Assembly (NCBI GenBank): GCA_020634495.1
Contig: JACKBR010000007.1
Span: 1 to 64,000, forward strand
Direction of reading: 5' to 3'
Origin: Ardenticatenaceae bacterium
GTDB taxonomy: Bacteria; Chloroflexota; Anaerolineae; Promineifilales; Promineifilaceae
Length of the DNA stretch: 64,000 bases
Numbering within the stretch: the stretch's first letter is position 1; every line of letters starts with the position of its first letter. A program made the position numbers and the translations under genes. The notes under the pieces were generated by a model. It did not search any database. It worked only from the letters and a program-made list of their open reading frames with translations, and had not been told where the DNA came from. Positions 16,637-25,208 of this stretch are shown in pieces.

Positions 16637-17161
16637 TTGCCTGAAGAAACCCAAATTGAAGCGTGGCCCGTGAGAATTATTCGCAGCCAGAAACGCAAAA
16701 AAACGGTGAGCGCCGAGCTGCAAAACGGCGAGTTGGTTGTGCGTGCCCCCGCCCGCATGAGCCAAAAAGAGCTCAAACCGATCATTGAAAAATTGCAAAA
16801 GCGGCTGCAAAACAAAACCAGGCAGGCACCTAGAACGGATGAAGCGCTGGAAGCGATTGCCCAAGAGTTAAACCAAACCTACTTTTCGGGTCGATTAAAG
16901 TGGCAATCGATTCGCTACGTGACCAACCAGACCAAACGATTTGGCAGCTGCACGCCCAGCCTGGGCACCATTCGCCTGAGCCATCGCCTGGCAACCATGC
17001 CAGACTGGGTATTGAACTATGTGGTGGTGCATGAGCTGGCTCATTTGGAAGAGGCCAATCATGGCCCCAACTTTTGGGCGCTGGTCAACCAATATCCGCT
17101 CACCGAACGGGCTCGTGGTTACCTGATGGCCATTGGTCTGGAAGAAGATGCTGCTGGATGA
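16637..17161 (+). CDS. YgjP-like (DUF45) zinc metallopeptidase-type protein
   Basis: A 174-residue protein of the YgjP/DUF45 group. The zinc site HELAH at about residues 132-136 is followed by HGPNFWALVNQYP, with the third His in the usual place. The upstream strand VTNQTKRFGSCTPSLGTIRLS and the helix APARMSQKELKPII are family-typical. Substrate is unknown for the family. The start is a TTG at 16637 with GAGGTG 5-6 nt upstream; no in-frame ATG fits. It ends 40 nt before the convergent ParB-like gene, and that gap contains an ACGGCCGT inside a near-perfect G/C palindrome (about 17164-17182). Confidence 0.85.
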   Translation: MPEETQIEAWPVRIIRSQKRKKTVSAELQNGELVVRAPARMSQKELKPIIEKLQKRLQNKTRQAPRTDEALEAIAQELNQTYFSGRLKWQSIRYVTNQTKRFGSCTPSLGTIRLSHRLATMPDWVLNYVVVHELAHLEEANHGPNFWALVNQYPLTERARGYLMAIGLEEDAAG

Positions 17162-17201
17162 TGGGGAACGGCCGTTTCCCCCGATAGTTTGTTTTTGGTT
17201 T

Positions 17202-17627
17202 TTACTGCAAAACTAACTGGGTCACATGCGCGGCAATCGTGTCTTGTTGGCAATCGCGAAAAACACTTACGCGATGGTGGCCATCCTGCACGTAGTAGGC
17301 ATTCCCCACAGCCACAACGGAGATGGGCGGCAAGGAGGCCAACTGCTGGCGAGCCTGGCGCACGCCTTCCAGGCGGCTGCGGCTGTGGCTGCTGGTCAGC
17401 CGGAAGTTGGCGTCAAAATCATGGCTGCGGGCCTGGCTGGCGGTGCCTTTGATCTGGCTCAGCGGCACCTGGCAGATGCCCCGGTAGTGGCTGTCGGCGA
17501 TGGCGCGGCCAGCGGTGGCTTCGTTTAAAGTGGGCAGCGGGGCTGTTTTTTGGGTCAGGCGAGAGATGGTTTTGCTGGCCCAGTTTTGCAATTTATGTCC
17601 GTTAGTTGTTGAAGTTGTTGCAAACAT
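17202..17627 (-). CDS. ParB/sulfiredoxin-fold domain protein
   Basis: A 141-residue protein whose C-terminal half carries a ParB-like nuclease/CTPase-type motif: LPPISVVAVGNAYYVQDGHH then RVSVFRDCQQDTIAAHV. The DGHHR box is typical of the ParB/Srx superfamily. The N-terminal half is polar and not recognised, and no helix-turn-helix of true ParB is present, so it is not the chromosome-segregation protein. Comparable stand-alone ParB-fold proteins act as nucleases or as small-molecule kinases; no role is assigned here. The frame opens at 17714, but AAAGGAC lies 7 nt before the ATG at 17627. It diverges from the BTAD regulator gene. Confidence 0.7.
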   Translation of the reverse strand: MFATTSTTNGHKLQNWASKTISRLTQKTAPLPTLNEATAGRAIADSHYRGICQVPLSQIKGTASQARSHDFDANFRLTSSHSRSRLEGVRQARQQLASLPPISVVAVGNAYYVQDGHHRVSVFRDCQQDTIAAHVTQLVLQ

Positions 17628-17787
17628 GATTTTGTCCTTTACTCGCCAATTTTTGCTGCCAAACGTTATCTGATTGGTAGGATACGGCCGTTCCGTGACA
17701 GCAACGTGACACAATTCCCCGCATCGGCTAAAATTCGCTAACTCCCCGATAACAAGCTCAAGATTTGTGCAAAGGACGATTTACGCC

Positions 17788-20553
17788 ATGCACCTGACCC
17801 TCAACTTTTTCGGCGGCTTTCAAGCGGCAGTTGACCAGGAACCGATTCCCGAATCACGCGCCAAGCGGATTGAAGCGCTGCTCATCTTCCTGGCCATAGA
17901 AGCCAACCGGCCTCACCGGCGCGAAACGCTTATTGGCTTGCTTTTCCCCGACATGCCAGAGGCGGCGGCCCGCACCAACCTGCGCCAGACGCTCAGCCGC
18001 CTGCGCCGGGCCATTCAAGATGCCCAGGCCAATCCCCCCTTTTTGTTAAGCACCCGCGAATCAACACAGTTCAATTTGGAAAGCAGCCACACGCTAGATG
18101 TTGTTCAGTTTGAACAGGGTTTAGCAGGCTGTGCCCAGCACCGAAGCGGGCGCAGCGGGTCTTGCGCCGACTGCATGGCTTTGGCGGCAACGGCCGTATC
18201 CCACTACAAAGGCACGTTTCTCGATGGTTTTTTTCTGGAAGACAGCACGCTTTTTGAGGAATGGCTGTTGGGCTACCGGCAGCAGTTCCAGACGGCGGCG
18301 CTGGAAGCGTTGGATGAGCTGGCCCAGTTTCACGAGCGGCGCGGCGAGTACGAGCAAGCAGCAGACTTTGCCCGGCAGCAGTTGGCCATCGAGCCGTGGC
18401 GTGAACCGGCCCAGCAGCAGCTCATGCAGGCCCTGGCTCACCTGGGTGAACGGAATGCGGCCCTGTCGTCCTACCACTCTTTTTGCCAAATGCTGGAGGA
18501 AGAGTTGGGCGTATCGCCGCTGCCAGAAACGGCCGCTTTGGCGGAACAAATTCAAGAGACGGCGGCAGAACGGCCGTTTAACCTGCCGCCGCGTGAGCAA
18601 AATATGGTGGGGCGCACCGAGGAGCTGGCCCGGCTTTCTGCCCGGCTGGCTGATCCGGCGCAGCGGCTGCACACCATCGTGGGGCCGGGGGGCATGGGCA
18701 AAACGCGGCTGGCGCTGGAGGCCGCCTGGCTGGCGGCAACTGCCCATCTGGGCCCATTCTGGCACGGCGTCTATTTTGTGCCGCTGGCGGGCGTGGCGGC
18801 GGTGGAGTCGGATCGATTTAATCCGCTGGTTACGGCCGTTGCCGAAGCCATCGGCTACACCTTTGCCGGGTCAGACGAGCCGCAGGCCCAGCTGCTGGGC
18901 TACCTGCAAGACAAAAAGATGCTGCTGGTGCTGGACAACCTGGAGCATTTGATGCAGCCGGGGCGGGTGCTCATTCTGGCGCTGCTGCAACGAGCGCCGC
19001 TGCTCAACCTGCTGGTGACCTCCCGCGAGCGGCTCAATTTGGCCGAGGAACACACCCTGGCTTTGGGTGGATTGCCCACCGCTGCCAACGGCAATCATGC
19101 CAACTTAAGCCCGGCGATGGCTTTGTTTGTGCAGCGGGCGCAGCAGGTGGAATCTCGTTTTGCCCTGGCGGAATCGGGGGATTGGTCGGTAACGGCCGTT
19201 GCCGAAATTTGCCAGCTTTTGGATGGCCTGCCGTTGGCCATTGAGCTGGCGGCGGCCTGGGTTCGTCTGCTGTCTTGCCCGGAAATTTTGGTGGAGCTGC
19301 GCCACAATTTCGACAGCCTTAGCGCCAGTGTGGTCGATCTGCCGCAGCGCCACCGCAGCCTACGCGCCGTTTTTGATTACTCCTGGCAGCTGCTAACGCC
19401 GATGGAGCGGCAAACGCTGTCCCAGTTGGCCATCTTTCAGGGTGGTTTTGAGCGGCAGGCGGCGGCCACCATTACCGAGGCGCGTTTGCCGCAGCTTTCT
19501 GCCTTGTTAGACAAGTCGTTTTTGCGGCGGCAGGTGGGGGAAACGGCCGTTCGTTCCCGCTACGAAATGTTGGCGGTGGTGCGCCAATTTGCCGCCGAGC
19601 ATTTAGAAAATGGGCAGGTGGGGGCTGATCTGCGGCAGCGATACGGCCGTTACTACCTCGAATTGGTGGCTGCCCAAACGGCCGATCTGCAAGGCGAAAA
19701 CCAGCGGCAAGCCCTGGCCACCATCAACCAGGAAATTGAAAATATTCGCCAGGCGTGGCGGTTGGCCGTCACCCTGCCAGACGTCACCGCGCTGGATCAG
19801 GCAACCGAAGCGCTGTCTCTCTTTTTGTACATGCGCAGTTGGTTCCGCGAGGGCGTGACGCTCTTTGGCCAGGCGGCAACGCAGCTGGTGGGCAACGCGC
19901 CAGCGGCTGTGCTGGCCAAGTTCAAGGCGCGGCAGGGCTGGTTTGCCTTTTTGCTTGGCGACCGCAGCCAGGCAGAGCTGTTGTTGAACGAAAGCATCAA
20001 CGAGCTGCATCCAGAGGGCAGGCCAGAAGCAAGGGCTTATGCGCTTAACTATTTGTCTGTGGTTCAGTATGTGCAGGGAAATTACGAGGCGGGCTGGGCC
20101 ACCTGCCAGAAGGCCCTGGCCATTGGCCAACAGCATCAACTTTCTTACAGCCAGGCGATTAGCAACAATATTTTAAGCCAGATTGCCTATCTGCAAGAAC
20201 GGTATGAGGTTGCTTTAGCCCATTCACAAACGAGCCTTCAGCTAGAACGGGCTTTGGGAAATCGCTGGAGCATGGGCTTTTCGCTGGTGAATTTGGGCCG
20301 CGTGGCGTATGCCCTGGGGGATTTTGCTACGGCCAAGGCCAATTATGAAGAAAGTCTGGCCATTCGGGAGGGGATGCAGGATGCGCGGGGGCAGGGTTTG
20401 TGCCATTTATATTTGGGGGATACGGCCGTTGCCCTGGATGAGGCCACGGAAGCGATGAGCCATTATCAACGAGGGCTGGCAATCTTCCGTCAGATTGGGG
20501 ATCAGACAACCGCTGCCAATGTGGAAGCGCGCCTGGCCAAACTAGATCAGTAG
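17788..20553 (+). CDS. BTAD-domain transcriptional activator with AAA/NB-ARC ATPase and TPRs
   Basis: A 921-residue SARP/MalT-like regulator. Residues about 1-95 form an OmpR-type winged helix (HLTLNFFGGFQAAV, then RTNLRQTLSRLRRAIQ). Residues about 100-255 are the bacterial transcriptional activation domain, with repeats of helices such as YEQAADFARQQLAIEPWREP. The ATPase has Walker A GPGGMGKT near residue 300 and Walker B LLVLDNLEHL near 380. A winged region and at least five TPR-like repeats follow to the C-terminus (EARAYALNYLSVVQYVQGNY, YEVALAHSQTSLQLERALGN). Such proteins integrate a signal through the TPRs and bind DNA after ATP-driven opening. A GTG at 17767 is possible, but AAAGGACG is placed for the ATG at 17788. 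The SulP transporter follows after 13 nt, so it is the obvious co-transcribed partner. Eight ACGGCCGT copies lie inside. Confidence 0.88.
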   Translation: MHLTLNFFGGFQAAVDQEPIPESRAKRIEALLIFLAIEANRPHRRETLIGLLFPDMPEAAARTNLRQTLSRLRRAIQDAQANPPFLLSTRESTQFNLESSHTLDVVQFEQGLAGCAQHRSGRSGSCADCMALAATAVSHYKGTFLDGFFLEDSTLFEEWLLGYRQQFQTAALEALDELAQFHERRGEYEQAADFARQQLAIEPWREPAQQQLMQALAHLGERNAALSSYHSFCQMLEEELGVSPLPETAALAEQIQETAAERPFNLPPREQNMVGRTEELARLSARLADPAQRLHTIVGPGGMGKTRLALEAAWLAATAHLGPFWHGVYFVPLAGVAAVESDRFNPLVTAVAEAIGYTFAGSDEPQAQLLGYLQDKKMLLVLDNLEHLMQPGRVLILALLQRAPLLNLLVTSRERLNLAEEHTLALGGLPTAANGNHANLSPAMALFVQRAQQVESRFALAESGDWSVTAVAEICQLLDGLPLAIELAAAWVRLLSCPEILVELRHNFDSLSASVVDLPQRHRSLRAVFDYSWQLLTPMERQTLSQLAIFQGGFERQAAATITEARLPQLSALLDKSFLRRQVGETAVRSRYEMLAVVRQFAAEHLENGQVGADLRQRYGRYYLELVAAQTADLQGENQRQALATINQEIENIRQAWRLAVTLPDVTALDQATEALSLFLYMRSWFREGVTLFGQAATQLVGNAPAAVLAKFKARQGWFAFLLGDRSQAELLLNESINELHPEGRPEARAYALNYLSVVQYVQGNYEAGWATCQKALAIGQQHQLSYSQAISNNILSQIAYLQERYEVALAHSQTSLQLERALGNRWSMGFSLVNLGRVAYALGDFATAKANYEESLAIREGMQDARGQGLCHLYLGDTAVALDEATEAMSHYQRGLAIFRQIGDQTTAANVEARLAKLDQ

Positions 20554-20566
20554 TCGAGGGGCTTTT

Positions 20567-22786
20567 ATGGACGTGGCATCTGGGCAAAATCTGTTTGAGA
20601 AAATAAAAGGCGAATTATCACCCAAGTTTTTGTTGCCAACGCTTATGGCTGGCAGCATTGTGGCCTTGTTTGAGATTGTTCTGGCTGTTTCGTTTGCCGC
20701 CCTCATATTTGCCGGGCCGCTGGCCCCTTTTGTGGCCAGTGGCATTGGCCTGGCATTGTTTGGCACGGTCGTGATGGCCGTTGTGACGACGCTGTTGGTC
20801 TCGCTGCCGGGTACGATTTCTGGCAACCAGGATGCGCCTGCGGCCGTTCTGGCGGTGATTGCCGCTGCCATCGCTGGCCGGGTCACGGCGGATGCAGAGT
20901 CGGTATTTGTGACGGTGGTAACGGCCGTTGCCCTCACCACGCTGTGTACCGGCCTGATCTTTCTGGGATTGGGAACATTTAAGGCGGGGCGCTGGGTTCG
21001 TTTTTTACCGTTTCCGGTTACTGGCGGCTTTTTAGGCGGCACGGGCTGGCTGCTGCTTGCCGGTTCACTGAGTTTGATGACTGATCTGCCGGTAGCCGTA
21101 CCGGGAATGGCAATCTTGCTGCAACCAGATGTTTTGGTGCGCTGGCTGCCTGGGCTGTTTGTGGCCCTGGCGCTCTTTTTTGCCACACGCCGCTTTGACC
21201 ATTTTTTACTGATGCCAGGCATGATCCTGGGCGGCATTGTCTTGTTTTACCTGGTCGTCTGGCTCACTGGCGTTTCCCCAGAGGCAGTGGCCGATGCAGG
21301 CTGGCTCTTAGGCCCGTTCCCAGACCAAAGCCTGTGGCTGCCCCTCACCAGCCTGGATTTTGGCAAGGTGGATTGGGGTGCAATCGGCAGCCAGACGGGG
21401 AGTATTCTAACCATCCTCATTATCAGCACCGTGTCGCTGTTGTTGATTGCGGGCGGTTTAGAGCTTAGCACGGCCGAAGATGTGGACCTGAACCGGGAGC
21501 TGAGGGCCGCGGGACTGGGCAATTTGTTGGCCAGTTTTGGCGGTGGTCTGGTTGGTTTTCAGCAGCTTAGTCTTTCTGTCTTGAACATGAAGATGGGGGT
21601 GTCTAACCGGCTGGCGGGTCTGGTTGCGGCCGGTCTGTGTGCCGTTGTTTTGTTTCAGGGGGCAGCGGTGTTGGCGATTGTGCCCAAGGTGGTTTTGGGT
21701 GGTTTGCTGCTATATTTAGGCATTTCTTTCCTGTATGAATGGGTGGTTGAATCGTGGTTTAAGCTGCCCAAGGCGGATGCGCTGATTATTGTGCTGATTG
21801 TGGTGGTGATTGCTGCGGTTGGTTTTTTGCAAGGGGTGTTGTTGGGCTTGGTGGCGGCCGTTATTTTGTTTGGGGTGAATTACGGCCGTACCAACGTGGT
21901 GCATCATGAACTGTCTGGGCGGCACATGCGCAGCCGGGTCACCCGCTCCGCCGCCGAACGCCAGACGCTGCAAAGTTTGTCTGACCAGATTCACGTCTGG
22001 CAGCTGCAAGGTTATATTTTTTTTGGCACGGCCGACACGCTGTTGAGCCTGATTCGCAGCCGGGTGATTGCTGAGGACAAAGCCGGGGTGACGTTTGTGG
22101 TGCTGGATTTTCAACGGGTCACGGGTTTGGATTCAACGGCCGTTTTCAGCTTTCAAAAATTGCAGCAGGTGGCCGATAAACATCAGCTTACCGTTGTGCT
22201 AACTGGGTTGCTGACCCAGTTTCAGCGCCAACTGCAAAACGCCATGGGGGAAAATGGTCGCGGGCAATGGTTTACAACGTTGGACGAAGGATTGGAATGG
22301 TGCGAAGACGCTCTGTTGCAGCCAACGGCCGCTGCGGAGCCATCGTTGGCAACGCTTAAGGAGCAGCTGCAATTGTTGTTGCCAGACGGCCGTGTGGTGG
22401 ATGGGCTGCTGCCGTACCTGACGCGGCACGAGGTTCAGGCTGGCGATGTGTTGATGACCCAGGGCAGCGCCCCGGATTCGCTCTTTTTTGTGGAATCGGG
22501 TCAGGTGACAGCGCAGTTGGAACGGCCGTCTCACGAACCGGTTCGCCTGGAAACGATGGGCCAGGGCCGGGTTGTGGGCGAGATGGGCTTTTATTTGGGG
22601 CAGGCGCGCACCGCATCGGTAGTTGCCGATAAGCGCGGTGTGGTTTACGAACTGTCTCGCCAAAAATTGGCTCAGATGGAGGCCGAAGCACCGGAAGCAG
22701 CCGCCGGGCTGCACCGGCTTATTGCCTATTTGCTGGCGGAACGGGCCACCCATTTGGTAGAAACGGTCGAGGCATTGCAGCGATGA
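20567..22786 (+). CDS. SulP-family anion transporter with STAS and cyclic-nucleotide-binding domains
   Basis: A 739-residue fusion. Residues about 20-430 contain the SulP/SLC26 membrane domain (MAGSIVALFEIVLAVSFAA, LVSLPGTISGNQDAPAAVLA, STAEDVDLNRELRAAGLGN). Residues about 465-560 are a STAS domain (IHVWQLQGYIFFGTADTLL, VVLDFQRVTGLDSTAVFSF), including the conserved Ser. Residues about 615-720 are a cyclic-nucleotide-binding fold (VQAGDVLMTQGSAPDSLFFV, GRVVGEMGFYLGQARTASVV); the G-E-M-G-F-Y and R-T-A segments are the phosphate-binding cassette. It would import sulfate, bicarbonate or another anion under cNMP control. GAGGGG precedes the ATG by about 6 nt. It is in an operon with the BTAD regulator. 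Confidence 0.9.
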   Translation: MDVASGQNLFEKIKGELSPKFLLPTLMAGSIVALFEIVLAVSFAALIFAGPLAPFVASGIGLALFGTVVMAVVTTLLVSLPGTISGNQDAPAAVLAVIAAAIAGRVTADAESVFVTVVTAVALTTLCTGLIFLGLGTFKAGRWVRFLPFPVTGGFLGGTGWLLLAGSLSLMTDLPVAVPGMAILLQPDVLVRWLPGLFVALALFFATRRFDHFLLMPGMILGGIVLFYLVVWLTGVSPEAVADAGWLLGPFPDQSLWLPLTSLDFGKVDWGAIGSQTGSILTILIISTVSLLLIAGGLELSTAEDVDLNRELRAAGLGNLLASFGGGLVGFQQLSLSVLNMKMGVSNRLAGLVAAGLCAVVLFQGAAVLAIVPKVVLGGLLLYLGISFLYEWVVESWFKLPKADALIIVLIVVVIAAVGFLQGVLLGLVAAVILFGVNYGRTNVVHHELSGRHMRSRVTRSAAERQTLQSLSDQIHVWQLQGYIFFGTADTLLSLIRSRVIAEDKAGVTFVVLDFQRVTGLDSTAVFSFQKLQQVADKHQLTVVLTGLLTQFQRQLQNAMGENGRGQWFTTLDEGLEWCEDALLQPTAAAEPSLATLKEQLQLLLPDGRVVDGLLPYLTRHEVQAGDVLMTQGSAPDSLFFVESGQVTAQLERPSHEPVRLETMGQGRVVGEMGFYLGQARTASVVADKRGVVYELSRQKLAQMEAEAPEAAAGLHRLIAYLLAERATHLVETVEALQR

Positions 22787-22825
22787 GCTGCTTTATGCAG
22801 AATCTCTAGCTGCATATCACTGTTG

Positions 22826-22935
22826 ATCCGCCCAGCCGTGAACGGCCTGGGCTAGTTATGAAAGCCTCTGCGAGGCTCATCTTCAGCCCTGAAAAGGCTT
22901 CCACAGAGCAGCCGGGAGCGTCAGCTACCTGCGGA
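22826..22935 (+). repeat. three-hairpin interspersed repeat, copy 3
   Basis: GCCCAGCCGTGAACGGCCTGGGC, GCTAGTTATGAAA, stem 1 GCCTC-TGC-GAGGC, stem 2 AGCCCTGAAAAGGCT, CTTCCA, AGCCGGGAGCGTCAGC. It lies between the convergent ends of the SulP and YqeC-MocA genes. Confidence 0.8.
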
Positions 22936-22992
22936 CAGCCACCATTGGCGCAGTCGCAAACTGATTTGTGCCCAGACGCCGGAGGAGCACGT

Positions 22993-24345
22993 TTAGGGTT
23001 GTGGCCGTTCCCGTTTGTACTGTTCCGGGCTGTCCAGATCGCGCAAAACGGCGTCTGTTGGCACTTCTACCAGGTGTAATTTGCCAGCATGGCGGCGCAG
23101 CAGGCTGCGAGGGGCATCGCCAGGGGGCAGCGCCAGCAGCTCGGCAAAATAGTCTCGGCCAATCAGCACCGGATTCCCCCGCCGCCCGGCAAACACCGGC
23201 GCAATGAGATCGCTTTTTCCCTGCCAATACGCCTCCAACAGCAAAGCAATTGTTTCCGGTGCCACCATTGGCTGGTCGGCCAGCATGACGAGCACGGCCG
23301 TTACATTTTCATCTAGCTGTCGCACGGCCGTTTGCAATGAAGAGAGCATTTCGCCTGAGGCATAATCGGGGTTATGTAAAGTTTGAACACCTGCTTTTTG
23401 GGCAATTTTTCGCACAGCATTTGCCTTGTGGCCGGTGATCACCAGCAGGTTGTGTACGGCCGTTTGCTGCAAATTTTGTATTGTTTGGCCCAGGACAGTT
23501 GTGTGGCCCCAGGGAAGAAGCTGCTTGGTTTGGCCCATGCGTTTGCCCACGCCTGCCGCCAGGATAACGGCCGTTACCCGCTGGTGTACTTCACGCACGG
23601 GCTGCGCTGTTTTGACTGCGCCAATAATCACCCGGTCGATGCGGGCTGTGTGCAGCAGCTGCTGGGCAATCTGGCGGGCGGCGTTTAGCTGGACGGCCGT
23701 TTCTACCTTGTTGAGAAATGGCACCACCCGCGCCGTGTCAGGCACGTTCTTCAAGCCCCCTTGTGGATGAACAATTAAGTTGGCCACATCATTTGCTGAT
23801 AAATGGCTACGGGTTTCTGGCCATTGAAGCAACGCTGCGGCTATTTCTGGCCGGTGGGTGACTTCTGGGAAACGGCCGTCCAGGGCATCAATTCCCACAA
23901 CCGGCACGACCACCGTGGCCGCTGGCGGGATCACCGGTTCATGAGCCGCTGGCGCTTTAATGGGGCGCATCCGCGAACCGTCTGCCTCTACCAGGACAAA
24001 ATCGGCAAACGGCCGTGTCAGCCATTGGCCCGGCAGCTCCGGCGGGACTCCCCGCGCTTTTTCCCCCTCAACATTTCCCACAACCAGGCAAATTCCGCGC
24101 TGCTCCAGGGCACTTCTTATTTCTGCCTCTCCATTCTCTATGCCTTCTGTGGCAAAAATCACTTTTTGGGCCAATTTCATTTGGGCAGCAAAGATGCGCG
24201 TGGTGGTGGTGAGGATGCGGCGTCCGGGCAGGGCCGCGCCCAAGGCAAAAAGCAGGCTGGTTTTGCCGCCGCCGCCCACAAAAGCAATGAGCTCATTGGC
24301 CTGACGCAGGTTGAAGGCAGCGGGTAGGGTGATCGTTTGGCTCAT
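22993..24345 (-). CDS. YqeC - MocA fusion (molybdenum hydroxylase maturation)
   Basis: A 450-residue two-domain protein. Residues about 1-240 match YqeC, the putative selenium-dependent hydroxylase accessory protein, with a P-loop FVGGGGKTSLLFALG near residue 25 and DFVLVEADGSRMRPIKAP. Residues about 255-450 are a MocA-type nucleotidyltransferase: VILAAGVGKRMGQTKQLLPW, MLADQPMVAPETIALLLE, RRGNPVLIGRDYF. MocA converts molybdopterin to its cytosine dinucleotide form for xanthine-dehydrogenase-type enzymes. The two parts are normally separate genes, and the fusion supports a shared pathway. It overlaps yqeB by 4 nt. The molybdenum hydroxylase genes it should serve are 10-15 kb away in this window. 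The domain calls are firm; a need for selenium is not shown. Confidence 0.87.
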   Translation of the reverse strand: MSQTITLPAAFNLRQANELIAFVGGGGKTSLLFALGAALPGRRILTTTTRIFAAQMKLAQKVIFATEGIENGEAEIRSALEQRGICLVVGNVEGEKARGVPPELPGQWLTRPFADFVLVEADGSRMRPIKAPAAHEPVIPPAATVVVPVVGIDALDGRFPEVTHRPEIAAALLQWPETRSHLSANDVANLIVHPQGGLKNVPDTARVVPFLNKVETAVQLNAARQIAQQLLHTARIDRVIIGAVKTAQPVREVHQRVTAVILAAGVGKRMGQTKQLLPWGHTTVLGQTIQNLQQTAVHNLLVITGHKANAVRKIAQKAGVQTLHNPDYASGEMLSSLQTAVRQLDENVTAVLVMLADQPMVAPETIALLLEAYWQGKSDLIAPVFAGRRGNPVLIGRDYFAELLALPPGDAPRSLLRRHAGKLHLVEVPTDAVLRDLDSPEQYKRERPQP

Positions 24346-25208
24346 TGCTGCCGGTTCAAATGGGTGAGCACGGCTTCCAACACGCCACCGCCAACAGACA
24401 AGGCTTTGTCGGAGATGGTGAAGCAGGCGGCCACATCAGCACGGGCATCAAGATCGCCAATTTTGAGGCCAGCGGGTACTTCGCTGCCGGGAGCAATGAG
24501 TCCGCGCAGTACACCAGCAAACGGCGCAATAACGGGTTTGCCCGCCACATTGCCAATGATTTGACCTTCCTGCACCAAATCGCCAATTTCTAATCGCCAA
24601 TCCACTTTCCCTGCTGCTGGTGCCCGCAGCACCCGCTCGGCACCCTTGCCAGCCACAATGCCTGGCGTGCCGGTGTTCGGCAGCGCGCTCCCTTGCCAAA
24701 TGACGCGCCCCAGGCTGTGGCCGCGCATGGTTTCAATGACAGCGTGGCAATCGACGCCAGCGGTAAAGCCTGGCCCCAGGGCGATAACCAGGTTGGCCTG
24801 GTCGGTGTGGGTGTCGATGTTGCGTTTGGCCATGCGGGCATCGATGAGGATCGGTGGTCGGTGGTCGGTAATCGGTGATCGGTGATCGGTGGTCGGTGAT
24901 TGGCTGCTGATTACTGCTAACTGATTACTGATAACCGGCAGTTGGGGAGCAACGAGGACGGGGATTTGGCCAGAATGGGCCAGCTTGAGCGCTTCGTCGG
25001 CGGAATGGGCCAGTTGGGCGTGGAGGGTTTCGATGGTGATGTGGTTTTGCAGAACGGCCGTTGCCAAAGCAACCTTGCGCCGGACAACAAGAGGCTGTGC
25101 CAGTTCTAGCACAATTACAGGAAAGCCTGCCTGATGGAGGCGGTAAGCAACGCCTGTGGCCAAATCACCGCCACCGCGCAAAATAACAAGATGTTGTGGA
25201 AATAGCAT
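24342..25208 (-). CDS. yqeB: YqeB-family molybdenum hydroxylase maturation protein
   Basis: A 288-residue protein of the EF2563/YqeB selenium-dependent molybdenum hydroxylase system family. The N-terminal FPQHLVILRGGGDLATGVAY is diagnostic. The middle has LVIALGPGFTAGVDCHAVIE and the C-terminal lobe VQEGQIIGNVAGKPVIAPF plus GVLRGLIAPGSEVPAG, a biotinyl-lipoyl-like pattern. Residues about 90-119 are an insertion encoded by a tandem array (24848-24940) reading SNQLAVISSQSP and TDHRSPITDHRPP; this is not part of the family. A TAAGAT lies 6 nt before the ATG with no Shine-Dalgarno. It is first in an operon with the YqeC-MocA fusion. Confidence 0.85.
   Translation of the reverse strand: MLFPQHLVILRGGGDLATGVAYRLHQAGFPVIVLELAQPLVVRRKVALATAVLQNHITIETLHAQLAHSADEALKLAHSGQIPVLVAPQLPVISNQLAVISSQSPTTDHRSPITDHRPPILIDARMAKRNIDTHTDQANLVIALGPGFTAGVDCHAVIETMRGHSLGRVIWQGSALPNTGTPGIVAGKGAERVLRAPAAGKVDWRLEIGDLVQEGQIIGNVAGKPVIAPFAGVLRGLIAPGSEVPAGLKIGDLDARADVAACFTISDKALSVGGGVLEAVLTHLNRQQ
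24848..24940. repeat. tandem repeat array inside yqeB (in frame)
   Basis: Units ATCGGTG/GTCGGTG repeated about eight times, then CTGATTACTG units. The length keeps the yqeB frame open. The second part, CTGATTACTG, recurs in the array inside the molybdenum hydroxylase gene (34687-34762). Confidence 0.85.
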
